From the NCBI RefSeq assembly GCF_000349945.1, contig NC_020516.1, positions 372,001 through 436,000 on the forward strand: a stretch of DNA of 64,000 nucleotides, given 5' to 3'. A model generated the notes under the pieces. It was not told the DNA's origin, did no database searches, and was given only the letters and a program-made list of their open reading frames with translations. The position numbers and the translations under genes were made by a program. Below are positions 8,499 through 16,044 of the stretch, piece by piece (the stretch's first letter is position 1; every line of letters begins with the position of its first letter). The DNA is from Azoarcus sp. KH32C. Lineage in GTDB: Bacteria; Pseudomonadota; Gammaproteobacteria; Burkholderiales; Rhodocyclaceae.

Positions 8499-8514
8499 AG
8501 CAATCCCTGTGCCC
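8499..8514 (-). promoter_or_regulatory. Sigma-54 promoter (-24/-12) for ccmC
   Basis: On the minus strand this reads GGGCACAGGGATTGCT, one mismatch from the consensus TGGCAC-R-N4-TTGC-W, with the invariant GG and GC ten bases apart. The expected start is near 8489, leaving a leader of about 33 nt to the ccmC ATG. Confidence 0.7.
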
Positions 8515-8582
8515 GCCTCATTCTGCTATGGCGACAGCAAATCGCGCGTCTCCTGTCAGAAGGGAGGGTATGCTAGTCAATG

Positions 8583-8609
8583 CTCTTGATCAGCGATCTA
8601 TTCCAAGAG
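8583..8609. promoter_or_regulatory. Inverted repeat, possible enhancer-binding site upstream of ccmC
   Basis: Perfect arms CTCTTG and CAAGAG flank 15 nt. It is centred about 107 nt upstream of the expected sigma-54 transcription start, the usual distance for an NtrC-type activator site. The inference rests on position and symmetry only. The rest of the 275-nt gap (8457-8731) holds no gene that I can support. Confidence 0.35.
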
Positions 8610-8731
8610 AATGTCCGCTCATCTCTGTGCCTTGGCAGCTGTCTTTCAGGATTCCCGGAATCAGGAACACGTTCTATCGCGTGAGCCGGGGCGGTTATGG
8701 TCCGACTCGACGACGATAGCGCTCGGGCGTG

Positions 8732-9658
8732 TCAGCCCGGGATGTATATGCCGGCGCTACGAATGGCCTTCACGAGTTCGCCGGTCGACTGCTCCAGCAG
8801 CTTGATGCCGGCTTCGAAATCGCCACGCTTGGCGGCAGCTTCGGCTTCGCCGCGCAGCGAGCCGGCCGATGTCAGGAATTCGCTGACGCGCGGACTGACC
8901 GCTTCACCGCCAAGCTTGTCCTCCAGCAACACCTTGACAAGCATCTTGTGGGTTTCGTTGCGGTCGATCTCGTAGTGATACTCTTCTTCCTTGTTGGCGA
9001 AGTTCAGCGAGCGGACCAGCGTATCGCCGGAGCGCATCGAGCTTATGGACGCCTTTGCAAGGAGGTAGGCCTGTTCAAGGATTGTGCGGGCATTTGCATA
9101 CTGCCCGGCCGAGGCCTTCCGCTCGGCGTCGGCAATCAAGGCCTCGACTTGATGGCTGCTTGCCTGAGATTCCTTGTTGTTCTTCTCGGTCGCAATCCGC
9201 CTTTGGGCGGACAGCAGCGCATTGACGCTCTCGAGCTTGTTCCTGTAATCGGTTTCCACCTTCTTGGCGGTGACCGATTCGGGCGCCGCCAAGCGGGCCG
9301 CTTCGAACATCATCTTGCTCGCCGCCGACAAGAGCGACGACGCCTTGGCCAGGTCACCGGCACTGTAAGCGCTCTTGGCTTGGCCGTAGATTTCTTTTGC
9401 GTTGTTGCGCTTCTCGATAGCGGCGGCTTCCCCGGATGATTCAATCTGCCGTGCGGCCGTCGATTTTTCGATCAGGGTTCCGACCGACTCGAAGCGTCGT
9501 TCGAGTTGCGTACGATCGGGTTCCATCGCCTGCAGTCGGGTGGAAGCGTTCGAAGCCGGTTGCGTGTCGGTCTGGGCCACGGCGAGGCCGGTTCCGAGCA
9601 GTGCGGTGACGATCGCTGCATGCCCGAGGAGCTGTGTACAGAGGGGGTGTTTCGTCAT
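8732..9658 (-). CDS. Exported helical repeat protein, paralogue of the 3761-4636 gene
   Basis: This 308-residue protein has a signal peptide ending near AVAQ (about residue 29). The mature part is helical and charged, with repeated A-x-x-x-Y-x-A-G-D-L-A-K-A patterns like degenerate TPRs. The C-terminal third matches the 3761-4636 product (see that entry). No enzymatic motif is visible and no family name is known to me. It follows the triheme pair at 10797-9695 by 36 nt, so it is probably in the same transcript. The two paralogues therefore sit beside different redox genes, which suggests a shared accessory role in the periplasm (inference). Confidence 0.8.
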   Translation of the reverse strand: MTKHPLCTQLLGHAAIVTALLGTGLAVAQTDTQPASNASTRLQAMEPDRTQLERRFESVGTLIEKSTAARQIESSGEAAAIEKRNNAKEIYGQAKSAYSAGDLAKASSLLSAASKMMFEAARLAAPESVTAKKVETDYRNKLESVNALLSAQRRIATEKNNKESQASSHQVEALIADAERKASAGQYANARTILEQAYLLAKASISSMRSGDTLVRSLNFANKEEEYHYEIDRNETHKMLVKVLLEDKLGGEAVSPRVSEFLTSAGSLRGEAEAAAKRGDFEAGIKLLEQSTGELVKAIRSAGIYIPG

Positions 9659-9694
9659 TACAGACTCCTGGGCATGCGTGGTGACAGCCGTGCG

Positions 9695-10378
9695 TTATTG
9701 CTGGCTGGATGCGGACCGCGCGATCGGGCCGTCCTTCTTCTTCGAGTGGCAGATCCGGCACTCGGACACGGGGAAGGCGACCTTGCCGTGGCACACGCCG
9801 CACTTCTGCCCAAGCAGGATCGCGGCCATGCTGATCTGGTTCGCGCCCTTTTGGGGGATGAAGATTGCCGGGTGGCAATTGGAGCAGTCAAGCCACATCG
9901 TGTGCTGCTTGTGCGGATACACGACGTCCGGCATCGAGCCCTTCACTTCGCGCACGATGTTGAGGTCCATCACGACCGGTGCCGCATTCGGATCCAGACG
10001 GTCCCAGCGCGGATTGATGGCCTTGTCCTCAAGGGCCTTGACCCAGTTGACCCGGTTACCGGCATTGCTGCGCGGCAGGGACTCGAACGCCGAAAGCGGC
10101 GGCATCAGTGCCGAGGTGCCTTCACCGGTAGGATCGTGAATGCCATCCTGCGTCGGCGGCAGGTTGCGCTGATTCGCGGGCTTCAGCAGGCGGTTGAAGC
10201 GATTGACGTCGCCGGTCGGTGCGGGCGCTGCGGCCGGGGCGGCGGCGGCGGGGGCTGCTGCAGGCGCGGCAGCGGCAGCGGCAGCCTTGGCCTTTGCGTC
10301 CTGGCCGAGTGCGGGAGCCGATCCGAGCAACGCGGCTGCGAGGAACGGCAGAAGCAGGGTTGGGATACGGCGGATCAT
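9695..10378 (-). CDS. Periplasmic triheme cytochrome, c7-like, with Ala/Pro linker
   Basis: A 227-residue exported cytochrome with three CXXCH motifs (CSNCH, CGVCH, CRICH) in the last 80 residues. The block YPHKQHTMWLDCSNCH places two extra histidines before the first heme, the pattern of c3/c7 cytochromes with bis-His hemes. A low-complexity Ala/Pro stretch (about residues 29-54) follows the signal peptide and looks like a flexible tether. Its ATG overlaps the preceding gene as ATGA. The product at 17398 has the same plan (FPHSAHTPWLDCTNCH), so the pair here duplicates the pair at 17-18 kb. Likely role: electron carrier in the periplasm. Confidence 0.92.
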   Translation of the reverse strand: MIRRIPTLLLPFLAAALLGSAPALGQDAKAKAAAAAAAPAAAPAAAAPAAAPAPTGDVNRFNRLLKPANQRNLPPTQDGIHDPTGEGTSALMPPLSAFESLPRSNAGNRVNWVKALEDKAINPRWDRLDPNAAPVVMDLNIVREVKGSMPDVVYPHKQHTMWLDCSNCHPAIFIPQKGANQISMAAILLGQKCGVCHGKVAFPVSECRICHSKKKDGPIARSASSQQ

Positions 10379-10797
10379 TTCTTGCCCCCGACAGGAATGG
10401 CCAGTTTCTGGATCGTGCTTTCGTGCACTTGCGTGGGAGTGTTGGGTTTGCCCGAATGGCAGAGGTCGCAGTTTTCGACCGACCAGGCAATTTCGCCGTT
10501 GTGACAGGCGCCGCAGAACTGGCCGTCGATGATCTTCAGCATCGTGATTTCGTTCCCGCCCGCCTTGAACTGGAAACCGAGGTCGGCGTGGCAGACCTTG
10601 CAGCGGAAGCGGATACGGTGGAACCAGTGCGGGAAGATCGCCGGACGCATGCCTGCCGCGTCGGCATAGTTGTTGATGACCACGTCACCGTATTCGGCTC
10701 GGCTGTCGATAGGTGTCCACAGCGCCACGGCCATCACTGCGAAAAACAGTGCGGCGAGTCCGCGACGGACACTTGTTGCCCACGGGAACTGCTTCAT
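10375..10797 (-). CDS. Small periplasmic triheme cytochrome, c7-like
   Basis: A 140-residue exported cytochrome with three hemes (CKVCH, CGACH, CDLCH) and FPHWFHRIRFRCKVCH before the first. It has six histidines beyond the signal: three in CXXCH and three others (PHWFH and a late QVHES), enough for bis-His ligation. It closely matches the 17000-17401 product over the whole heme region (AWSVENCDLCHSGKP in both apart from T/A). It is the first gene of a unit with 9695-10378 and probably 8732-9658. GAGGG lies upstream of the ATG, and a sigma-54 promoter match lies at 10996-11011. Confidence 0.93.
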   Translation of the reverse strand: MKQFPWATSVRRGLAALFFAVMAVALWTPIDSRAEYGDVVINNYADAAGMRPAIFPHWFHRIRFRCKVCHADLGFQFKAGGNEITMLKIIDGQFCGACHNGEIAWSVENCDLCHSGKPNTPTQVHESTIQKLAIPVGGKK

Positions 10798-10995
10798 AGT
10801 TCAACCCTCTTCATTACGTGAACCTTCCTGCCAACCAAAATGCCCGAGATTCCAATGGCTGACAACCATGCCTGTGCACACAGTCTCGCCCGCGACCGAG
10901 ACGACCTTGCGAGCGTTCATGCTGCAGCGCTGCAACGGTTGCCCCTGAGACTGTGCTTCGCGTTCTTTGCTGCAGTGCGTCGGAGTGCTTTCGTA

Positions 10996-11011
10996 AGCAA
11001 CATCCATGCCC
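10996..11011 (-). promoter_or_regulatory. Sigma-54 promoter (-24/-12) for the triheme cytochrome operon
   Basis: The minus strand reads GGGCATGGATGTTGCT. It has GG and GC ten bases apart, a perfect TTGCT -12 element and GGCA in the -24 element; two bases differ from consensus. The expected start is near 10986. Confidence 0.6.
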
Positions 11012-11140
11012 GTAACTAGGAAATCTGCCATTCAGCAAAGACTTTGAAACATAAAACAAATTACGCGGGCATGTTTCCGGTCTGCAGGGGAATCCCTATT
11101 ATCGGAAAGGCAAATTCTCATAAACGGGAATGCGACCCAT

Positions 11141-11165
11141 CGTTTTGGTTCACCGCAACAAAACG
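11141..11165. promoter_or_regulatory. Inverted repeat upstream of the triheme operon promoter
   Basis: Perfect 7-bp arms CGTTTTG and CAAAACG flank 11 nt. It is centred about 167 nt upstream of the predicted sigma-54 start, in range for an enhancer-binding protein. It lacks a T-run, so I do not read it as the terminator of the TPR gene that ends at 11184. Confidence 0.35.
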
Positions 11166-11183
11166 GATTTTGCAAAAGACATA

Positions 11184-11813
11184 TCAGCGGGCTGGGGGCG
11201 TGGCGGAGGGGGGCGGGACCGTGGTCTCGGGACCGACGCGGCCTCGCCATCTTGCAAGCGCCGCCTCGGCGCTGTCTCGGAACGGGTCATCCTGCTTGGC
11301 ACGGTGCACGTAGGTTTGCATCGCGCCGATTGCGCCCGGCAGGTCGCCTTGGGCTTGGAGGGCGATTGCCAGGCCGTAGTAGGCATTCATTTGGTCTCGT
11401 CGCAGTTCGATCGCCGTTTCGAAGAAGCTCACGGCATCACGCCAGCGTTCGAGTCCGATGAGAGCGAAGCCCATGTTGACATGCGCTTCAGGCAGTTCGG
11501 GGGCCAGCTTGAGTACTTGATGGAAGGCGGTCAGCGCGTAGTCATACTGGCGCATCTGAAGCATCGTCACGCCCTGCGCAAATCGCGTCTGCACTTCCGC
11601 TGCTTGGGCTGCTGTTGCCGCGGGTGAGCGCGGCCGAAGTTTCAGCAGATCGTTGAAGCCCAGCGAATCGGAGTGTGTTTGTGGTTGACGCGACGGGCGC
11701 AAGGTCAGGACGAACCCGCATACGACAATTGCGACGACGGTGATGATCAGCGCGCGGCGGCGAATGTCGCGGCGGGGGCGGGAGCCGTTTCCGGCCGGAA
11801 ATGGGCTAGACAT
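11184..11813 (-). CDS. Membrane-anchored TPR protein (cytochrome maturation context)
   Basis: This is a 209-residue protein with one N-terminal transmembrane helix (about 20-40) and a periplasmic domain of three TPR-like repeats (for example YALTAFHQVLKLAPELPEAHVNMGFALIG). TPR proteins of the CcmI/CcmH type bind apocytochromes. It is the last gene of the ten-gene operon, and its ATG overlaps the preceding oxidase-like gene by 67 nt; no later start fits as well. A similar TPR gene follows CcsA's partner genes at 54959-55828, so the two maturation sets share this component. Confidence 0.85.
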   Translation of the reverse strand: MSSPFPAGNGSRPRRDIRRRALIITVVAIVVCGFVLTLRPSRQPQTHSDSLGFNDLLKLRPRSPAATAAQAAEVQTRFAQGVTMLQMRQYDYALTAFHQVLKLAPELPEAHVNMGFALIGLERWRDAVSFFETAIELRRDQMNAYYGLAIALQAQGDLPGAIGAMQTYVHRAKQDDPFRDSAEAALARWRGRVGPETTVPPPSATPPAR

Positions 11814-13057
11814 AATTTAGCAGTGCGGGGCAGGGTGAGAAGTACAAAAAGACAGATCCCGAGAATCGCCACGGCACCTCCGGTGCCGATCGTTGCGGCG
11901 GCGAGGGTTGCCGGCAGGTCGGCACCGTGGGAGTCAAATCCGACCTTGCGCGGAGCCCCGAGCCAACCGCTCCACGCGAGTCCACCAATCAGCGCGAGTA
12001 TTCCGATCGTGTAAAGCTGGAGGCTGCGTAGGCCTCCGCCGGGGGCGGCTTGGGCCGGCGCAGGGGGGGACACCCGGATCAATGCAGCCGACATTTGGGC
12101 CAAGGTGAAGGCGCCGATTGTACCGTGATAGTGGGCGGGGATCATCGTCGTTTGGCTCGTGATCAGAAGCCCAGCAATGATCCCCGCCACGAAGAGCGAG
12201 ATTGACGCCAACAGTGCGCCTTGTCGCTTCGTTGCAGGGAGAAGGGTGAGGCTGGCTGCCAGGAGCAGCGGCGCGGGCCAGCTTGCGTACCGCATCAACT
12301 GAGTATGGAAGCTATGCAGCGATTCGACGTCGAGTTGGCCGGACAGCAGCAATAAAGGCGCCGCAGTTGCGGGAAGCGAGGCGGCGCAGAACAAGCCGAC
12401 CATGAATCCGCGCGGGAGGGGAGAGGGTCCCCCCTGCTCGGCAAGCCGCAGCCAGATTGCCATCAGCAAGGTGACATAGCCGAACTGCAGGACGTGTCCG
12501 GCGCCCCACAGCGCCTCGGAAAGGGGAATGTGGCGGACCCAGCCCGCGACCAAATAAATGACAGCCATTAGGAAAGGCCATCGCGCAATTGCGAATCCCC
12601 ATCCGGCCGCGTCGCGGGGGCGTGTCAGGGATAGCAGGCTCGAGGCGATCCCTCCGCCTACGAATACCGCAAGACATACAAGAAAGCCAGTCGCTTCGAC
12701 GTAAGGAATGTAGTTCGCCAGAACGGGAGGACCTGCAGTGGCAAAACCTTGCCAAACCACGCCTGCCATACCTGCTGAGGAAGCGGCTGCGATTACCGTT
12801 GCCGCCCTGTGCCGGGACTGCGGCAGCGTTTCTGTCCACAGCGCGTTTGCCATCGACAGATACCAGATCGTCGTGGCGAGATTCACGTGTACAACCAGGG
12901 CCCGCGGAAAAGCATTCGGGGCGACCCAGGCGGTGAGCACGGGGGTCCTGGCGAGAACCAGGAAGATGGCTGCGACGGCCGCAAGGCCAAGCGCGCTTAC
13001 GGCAAGCAGAAGCCAGAACTGGGATACCCTTGGCGGCGGCTGCAGGTCGGGGGGCAT
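11747..13057 (-). CDS. Divergent heme-copper-oxidase subunit I-like membrane protein
   Basis: This 436-residue polytopic protein (about 11-12 spans) resembles cbb3/NOR-type subunit I. H57 (VVHVNLATTIWYL) and H311 in AHYHG match the low-spin heme ligands, H309 the high-spin heme ligand and H188 (WGAGH) one CuB ligand. The HH pair expected in helix 7 is replaced by a region with only H248 and H251 (LHSFHTQLMRY), so an ordinary CuB site looks incomplete. Start and preceding ccsA stop overlap as TAATG at 13057. It sits between ccsA and a TPR gene, not with CcoO/CcoP-like subunits. A heme-handling or quinol/NO-related role is possible; its reaction is not known from sequence. Confidence 0.75.
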   Translation of the reverse strand: MPPDLQPPPRVSQFWLLLAVSALGLAAVAAIFLVLARTPVLTAWVAPNAFPRALVVHVNLATTIWYLSMANALWTETLPQSRHRAATVIAAASSAGMAGVVWQGFATAGPPVLANYIPYVEATGFLVCLAVFVGGGIASSLLSLTRPRDAAGWGFAIARWPFLMAVIYLVAGWVRHIPLSEALWGAGHVLQFGYVTLLMAIWLRLAEQGGPSPLPRGFMVGLFCAASLPATAAPLLLLSGQLDVESLHSFHTQLMRYASWPAPLLLAASLTLLPATKRQGALLASISLFVAGIIAGLLITSQTTMIPAHYHGTIGAFTLAQMSAALIRVSPPAPAQAAPGGGLRSLQLYTIGILALIGGLAWSGWLGAPRKVGFDSHGADLPATLAAATIGTGGAVAILGICLFVLLTLPRTAKLCLAHFRPETAPAPAATFAAAR

Positions 13058-13869
13058 TAAACGGCCCCCTGGTGTGCTGCCTGGGAAACGAAGGGCACGC
13101 CAAAGAAGGTCAGGAAGGCCGTGACGAAGACCATAAGGATCATCGCTGCATGGGTCTGCGGTGACACCTTGAAGGTGACCCGTGTGTGTAGTGTGAAGGC
13201 AACCGTCAGCCAGGTGATGAAGGCCCACGTTTCGAGCGGATCCCACGCCCAATAGCGTCCCCATGCATCCTGTGCCCAGATTGCGCCGGCGATCAACATC
13301 AGGGTATGGAAGATCAGTCCGATCGCCATGCACCGGAACGCGAGTTCATCGAGCTGTTTGTCCGGAGGCAGTTGCTGAAGGCGTGAGACGCCGATCCCCC
13401 AGCGACGCAGGAGAATGACGCACGACAATCCGACTGCGACCAGGACAGAGCCGAGGAACACTTTTCCAAGGCCGATGTGGATGAACAGCCATGGTGTCGT
13501 GTAGGTTGGCGGGAAGTGGCCTTCGCCCGGGTGCGCCAACATCAGCCATCCGAACATGATGAACATCAGTGGCATGATGATCGCAGCGGATCCGCGAATC
13601 CGCGGGATGCGCCAATAGGCGATCAGATAGGCGAGCATCAGGCTCCAGACGTTGGAGCACAGGATCTCGAACATCGTTATGAATGGCCCGTGGCCCAGCC
13701 TCTCCCAACGAATTGCGATGGAGAGTGTTTGCAGGCCGAGTCCGCAACTGATCAATCCAAGAATCGTTCTTTCGCTGCGTTTTCCCAGTACGAGGGTCAC
13801 GACGGCCAGCGTGCCCGCGACAACGTACGCGACGACCGCGGCCCAAAGGATTTGGAGTTCCCTTTCCAT
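13057..13869 (-). CDS. ccsA: CcsA/ResC-like System II cytochrome c maturation protein
   Basis: This 270-residue polytopic protein has the WWD signature WGRYWAWDPLETWAFITW (about 203-220) and flanking conserved histidines (GHGPFITMFE; FIHIGLGK; FTLHTR). With ResB it exports heme and attaches it to CXXCH apoproteins at the outer face of the membrane. The ATG at 13869 is one base after the resB stop (TAG-c-ATG), so the two are coupled. A second, separate CcsA lies at 54138-54962. Confidence 0.93.
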   Translation of the reverse strand: MERELQILWAAVVAYVVAGTLAVVTLVLGKRSERTILGLISCGLGLQTLSIAIRWERLGHGPFITMFEILCSNVWSLMLAYLIAYWRIPRIRGSAAIIMPLMFIMFGWLMLAHPGEGHFPPTYTTPWLFIHIGLGKVFLGSVLVAVGLSCVILLRRWGIGVSRLQQLPPDKQLDELAFRCMAIGLIFHTLMLIAGAIWAQDAWGRYWAWDPLETWAFITWLTVAFTLHTRVTFKVSPQTHAAMILMVFVTAFLTFFGVPFVSQAAHQGAV

Positions 13870-13870
13870 G

Positions 13871-14917
13871 CTATGCGTCCCAAGGTCTTGCGGAGAATTT
13901 CTGCCAGAAATGGCAGGCAAGGCTGACTACCGCAAGAGCGCACGCCGAGAATAGCCAAGGTAGGGTCCAATCGTAAAACACCTTGTAGCCCATCCAGCCG
14001 CGCAAGCCATCGAACACCAGGGTGCCGTTGCCTACCTGCACCGAATCGCCAGGCTTCATTTCATGACGTTCCTGACCGATGCGTGCCACGAGTTTGTAGT
14101 TTTCTGGCAAGCGAAAGTGCGTGCGGTCTTCCGGGTTGAGGACAACTTCATCGATGTCGAGCATGACCCATACTGGTTCTGTAGCGCCGGGCGGCGTCCA
14201 TTGAGCCGCCTGGCTGTATTGCTGCATCGGGAATGGGGGAAGTTGTACCGATCCCTGGACCGCTGGGCCGGCGTGCGGCTTCCAAGTGAACACTGGCGCA
14301 AATCCCTTGTTGTGGGTGGTGTAGAAGCGATAACCCTCGATCACGAGCGGTTCCTGATCGCCGATTTCTGCCTCTCGCCACCGGCCGTCGGCACTGAGCC
14401 ATGCGACTTGGTTACGCGTAGGACCTCGCTGCAGCCCGGGATCGTAGTCGATCGTGAAGCCCCTGCTCACGAAGCGGATCGAGGCAAGGTTCCCGTCATG
14501 CCATGGACCTTGCTCGGTGTCGCTCAGAATTCCGTCGAATGTGACCCCGTCGGTGACGCCCACATGACCCGTAAGGTAGGTCAAGCGTCCCGCTGCTATA
14601 AGGAACAGCAGCGCAATGAGGCTGAGGTGGAAGACGAGCAAGGCTGTCTGACGGCGGAAGACGCCATTGGTTGCGACCGCCGCAATCAGGTTGACCGCGA
14701 GCAGCAGCAGGGGAATCACGACCGGCCACGTTCTTGCCTCGGTCAGCCGGTACGCGATCACAATTCCGCAGGCAAGCAGGGCGAACAGGATAAGCGTCAG
14801 CCGTAGCGATGCCAGGCGGCGCATCAGTCTGACCGGGGCGCTGTATTTGTTGGCCGCATTGATAGTTACATCACCGGTTGCGACTTCAATAGCGGCATCG
14901 TTGCGATTCAATTGCAC
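13871..14917 (-). CDS. resB: ResB/Ccs1-like System II cytochrome c maturation protein
   Basis: A 348-residue protein with the ResB plan: three N-terminal membrane spans (about 35-55, 65-85, 93-112), a large periplasmic beta-rich domain, and a final span (about 318-338) after GWMGYKVFYDWTLPW. Together with CcsA it forms the System II cytochrome c synthase. The RGWMGYK...P motif recurs in the paralogue at 57610-58632. It lies in the conduit operon between an NHL lipoprotein gene and ccsA. Confidence 0.92.
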   Translation of the reverse strand: MQLNRNDAAIEVATGDVTINAANKYSAPVRLMRRLASLRLTLILFALLACGIVIAYRLTEARTWPVVIPLLLLAVNLIAAVATNGVFRRQTALLVFHLSLIALLFLIAAGRLTYLTGHVGVTDGVTFDGILSDTEQGPWHDGNLASIRFVSRGFTIDYDPGLQRGPTRNQVAWLSADGRWREAEIGDQEPLVIEGYRFYTTHNKGFAPVFTWKPHAGPAVQGSVQLPPFPMQQYSQAAQWTPPGATEPVWVMLDIDEVVLNPEDRTHFRLPENYKLVARIGQERHEMKPGDSVQVGNGTLVFDGLRGWMGYKVFYDWTLPWLFSACALAVVSLACHFWQKFSARPWDA

Positions 14918-14938
14918 ATCCTGACAACCTGCGGCAGA

Positions 14939-16036
14939 TCATTCGCCGTCGGCCTTCGCTCCGCCTAGATACTGGAAAATGGTGATCCGCCCGTTGAATG
15001 TGTCGGCCACAAAAACCCTGTCGAAGGAATCGACCCAGACCCCCGCGGGCAAATAGAACTTGCCCGTCGTCTGGCCGACGCCACCGATCGGCATCAGGAA
15101 CTCTCCCGCCTCGTTGTACACGAGCAAGTTGTCGTAATAGGACTCCACGACATAGATATTGTTCTCGCTGTCGACGGCAACACCCTTGGGTCTCACGAGG
15201 TTTCCGTAGTAGAGGCCTCGCTTGCCGATGATTTGGGTTTCTCCTCCATCGAGTGGAATGACTTGAACCCGGCTGTTCATGGTGTCGGTAACGTAGAGTC
15301 TTCCATGGGCAAGGGCGAGGTGGGTCGGAAAGTTGAATTCGCCCGGGCCTTCGCCTCGTTCTCCGATGATCTTTTCGAGACGTCCGTCCGGCGTGAAAAC
15401 TTTTATGTCGTGAGCATAGGTGTCGGAGACGTACAGGAGGCCCGTCGACGGATCGCGCGCAAGTCCAGTCGGACGCTGCAGCATCCCCTTGCCGATCGTG
15501 GCCACGGGCGTGCCATCGGGCCCGAGATGAGCAACGATCTGAAGCTCAGCATCGGTCACCCACACGCCGCCGCCTTCCGCAAGGGCTATGCCGATCGGGG
15601 CAATAAAGCGCCGTAGTCCAACCGCCAAACCCCATATTTTTAGTTCGCCCGCCGGTTTGTCGAAAACGTAGACTGCAGCACGACTGACGTCTGTGACAAA
15701 GATCCGCCCGTCCCTGTCGGATACGACGGCCTGCGGGCGTTGCAAGACATTTGGATTTTCTTCCTCAAAGAGGCCTACGACCCATGCGAGAAATGCGGTG
15801 ACCCCCTTCGTATTGTTTTCGCGAATGAAGTTTTCCTCGCCCGTCAGCTGGCCCGCAAATTGATATCGCGGAATCTCCGGCTCCGCAGGCCACATTATGC
15901 GTTTGCCTTCCGGGGCGTCGGCAAGACCGTAATGGAGCCGTGCGGGCGTATCTTGGCTTGCACATCCCCCGAGCAGCAATACACTCAATGGAAGGAGCAG
16001 GATTGCGCGCGCGACCGCCGCGAAAACATGACTCAT
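14939..16036 (-). CDS. NHL-repeat lipoprotein (six-bladed propeller)
   Basis: This 365-residue protein has a lipoprotein signal with lipobox LLGGC (Cys about residue 22). NHL repeats follow through the C-terminus (RPTGLARDPSTGLLYVSDTY; FPTHLALAHGRLYVTDT; RPKGVAVDSENNIYVVES; LPAGVWVDSFDRVFVADT). NHL propellers are protein-interaction or carbohydrate-binding platforms. The ATG at 16036 lies 8 nt after the previous NHL gene. Similar NHL genes accompany outer-membrane cytochrome conduits in metal-reducing bacteria, so a structural part of the conduit is a reasonable inference. Confidence 0.9.
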   Translation of the reverse strand: MSHVFAAVARAILLLPLSVLLLGGCASQDTPARLHYGLADAPEGKRIMWPAEPEIPRYQFAGQLTGEENFIRENNTKGVTAFLAWVVGLFEEENPNVLQRPQAVVSDRDGRIFVTDVSRAAVYVFDKPAGELKIWGLAVGLRRFIAPIGIALAEGGGVWVTDAELQIVAHLGPDGTPVATIGKGMLQRPTGLARDPSTGLLYVSDTYAHDIKVFTPDGRLEKIIGERGEGPGEFNFPTHLALAHGRLYVTDTMNSRVQVIPLDGGETQIIGKRGLYYGNLVRPKGVAVDSENNIYVVESYYDNLLVYNEAGEFLMPIGGVGQTTGKFYLPAGVWVDSFDRVFVADTFNGRITIFQYLGGAKADGE

Positions 16037-16044
16037 TAAGTAAT

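Larger units (their letters stand above)
10798..11183 (-). other. 386-nt gene-free region: long leader and promoter of the triheme operon
   Basis: No convincing gene is seen; a 76-codon frame here has no recognisable protein character. The region carries the sigma-54 match at 10996-11011, a second weaker -24/-12-like site at about 10932-10947, the 12-bp palindrome TGCAGCGCTGCA (about 10922-10933) and the inverted repeat at 11141-11165. If the better promoter is used, the transcript has a leader of about 189 nt. Confidence 0.5.

Noticed and set aside
10801..11031. A 76-codon minus-strand frame upstream of the triheme operon
   Set aside because: It has no signal peptide, domain or codon character, and it spans a strong promoter match; it is better explained as leader DNA.
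11141..11165. Terminator of the conduit operon
   Set aside because: The inverted repeat has an 11-nt spacer, A/T-rich arms and no T-run on the minus strand.
11747..13057. A genuine cbb3 terminal oxidase
   Set aside because: The helix-7 HH pair is missing and no CcoO, CcoP or CcoQ genes are adjacent.
13058..13333. An extended N-terminus of the oxidase-like protein reaching into ccsA
   Set aside because: The extension is antisense-like and unstructured; the ATG at 13057 sits in a TAATG overlap and begins the first membrane helix.
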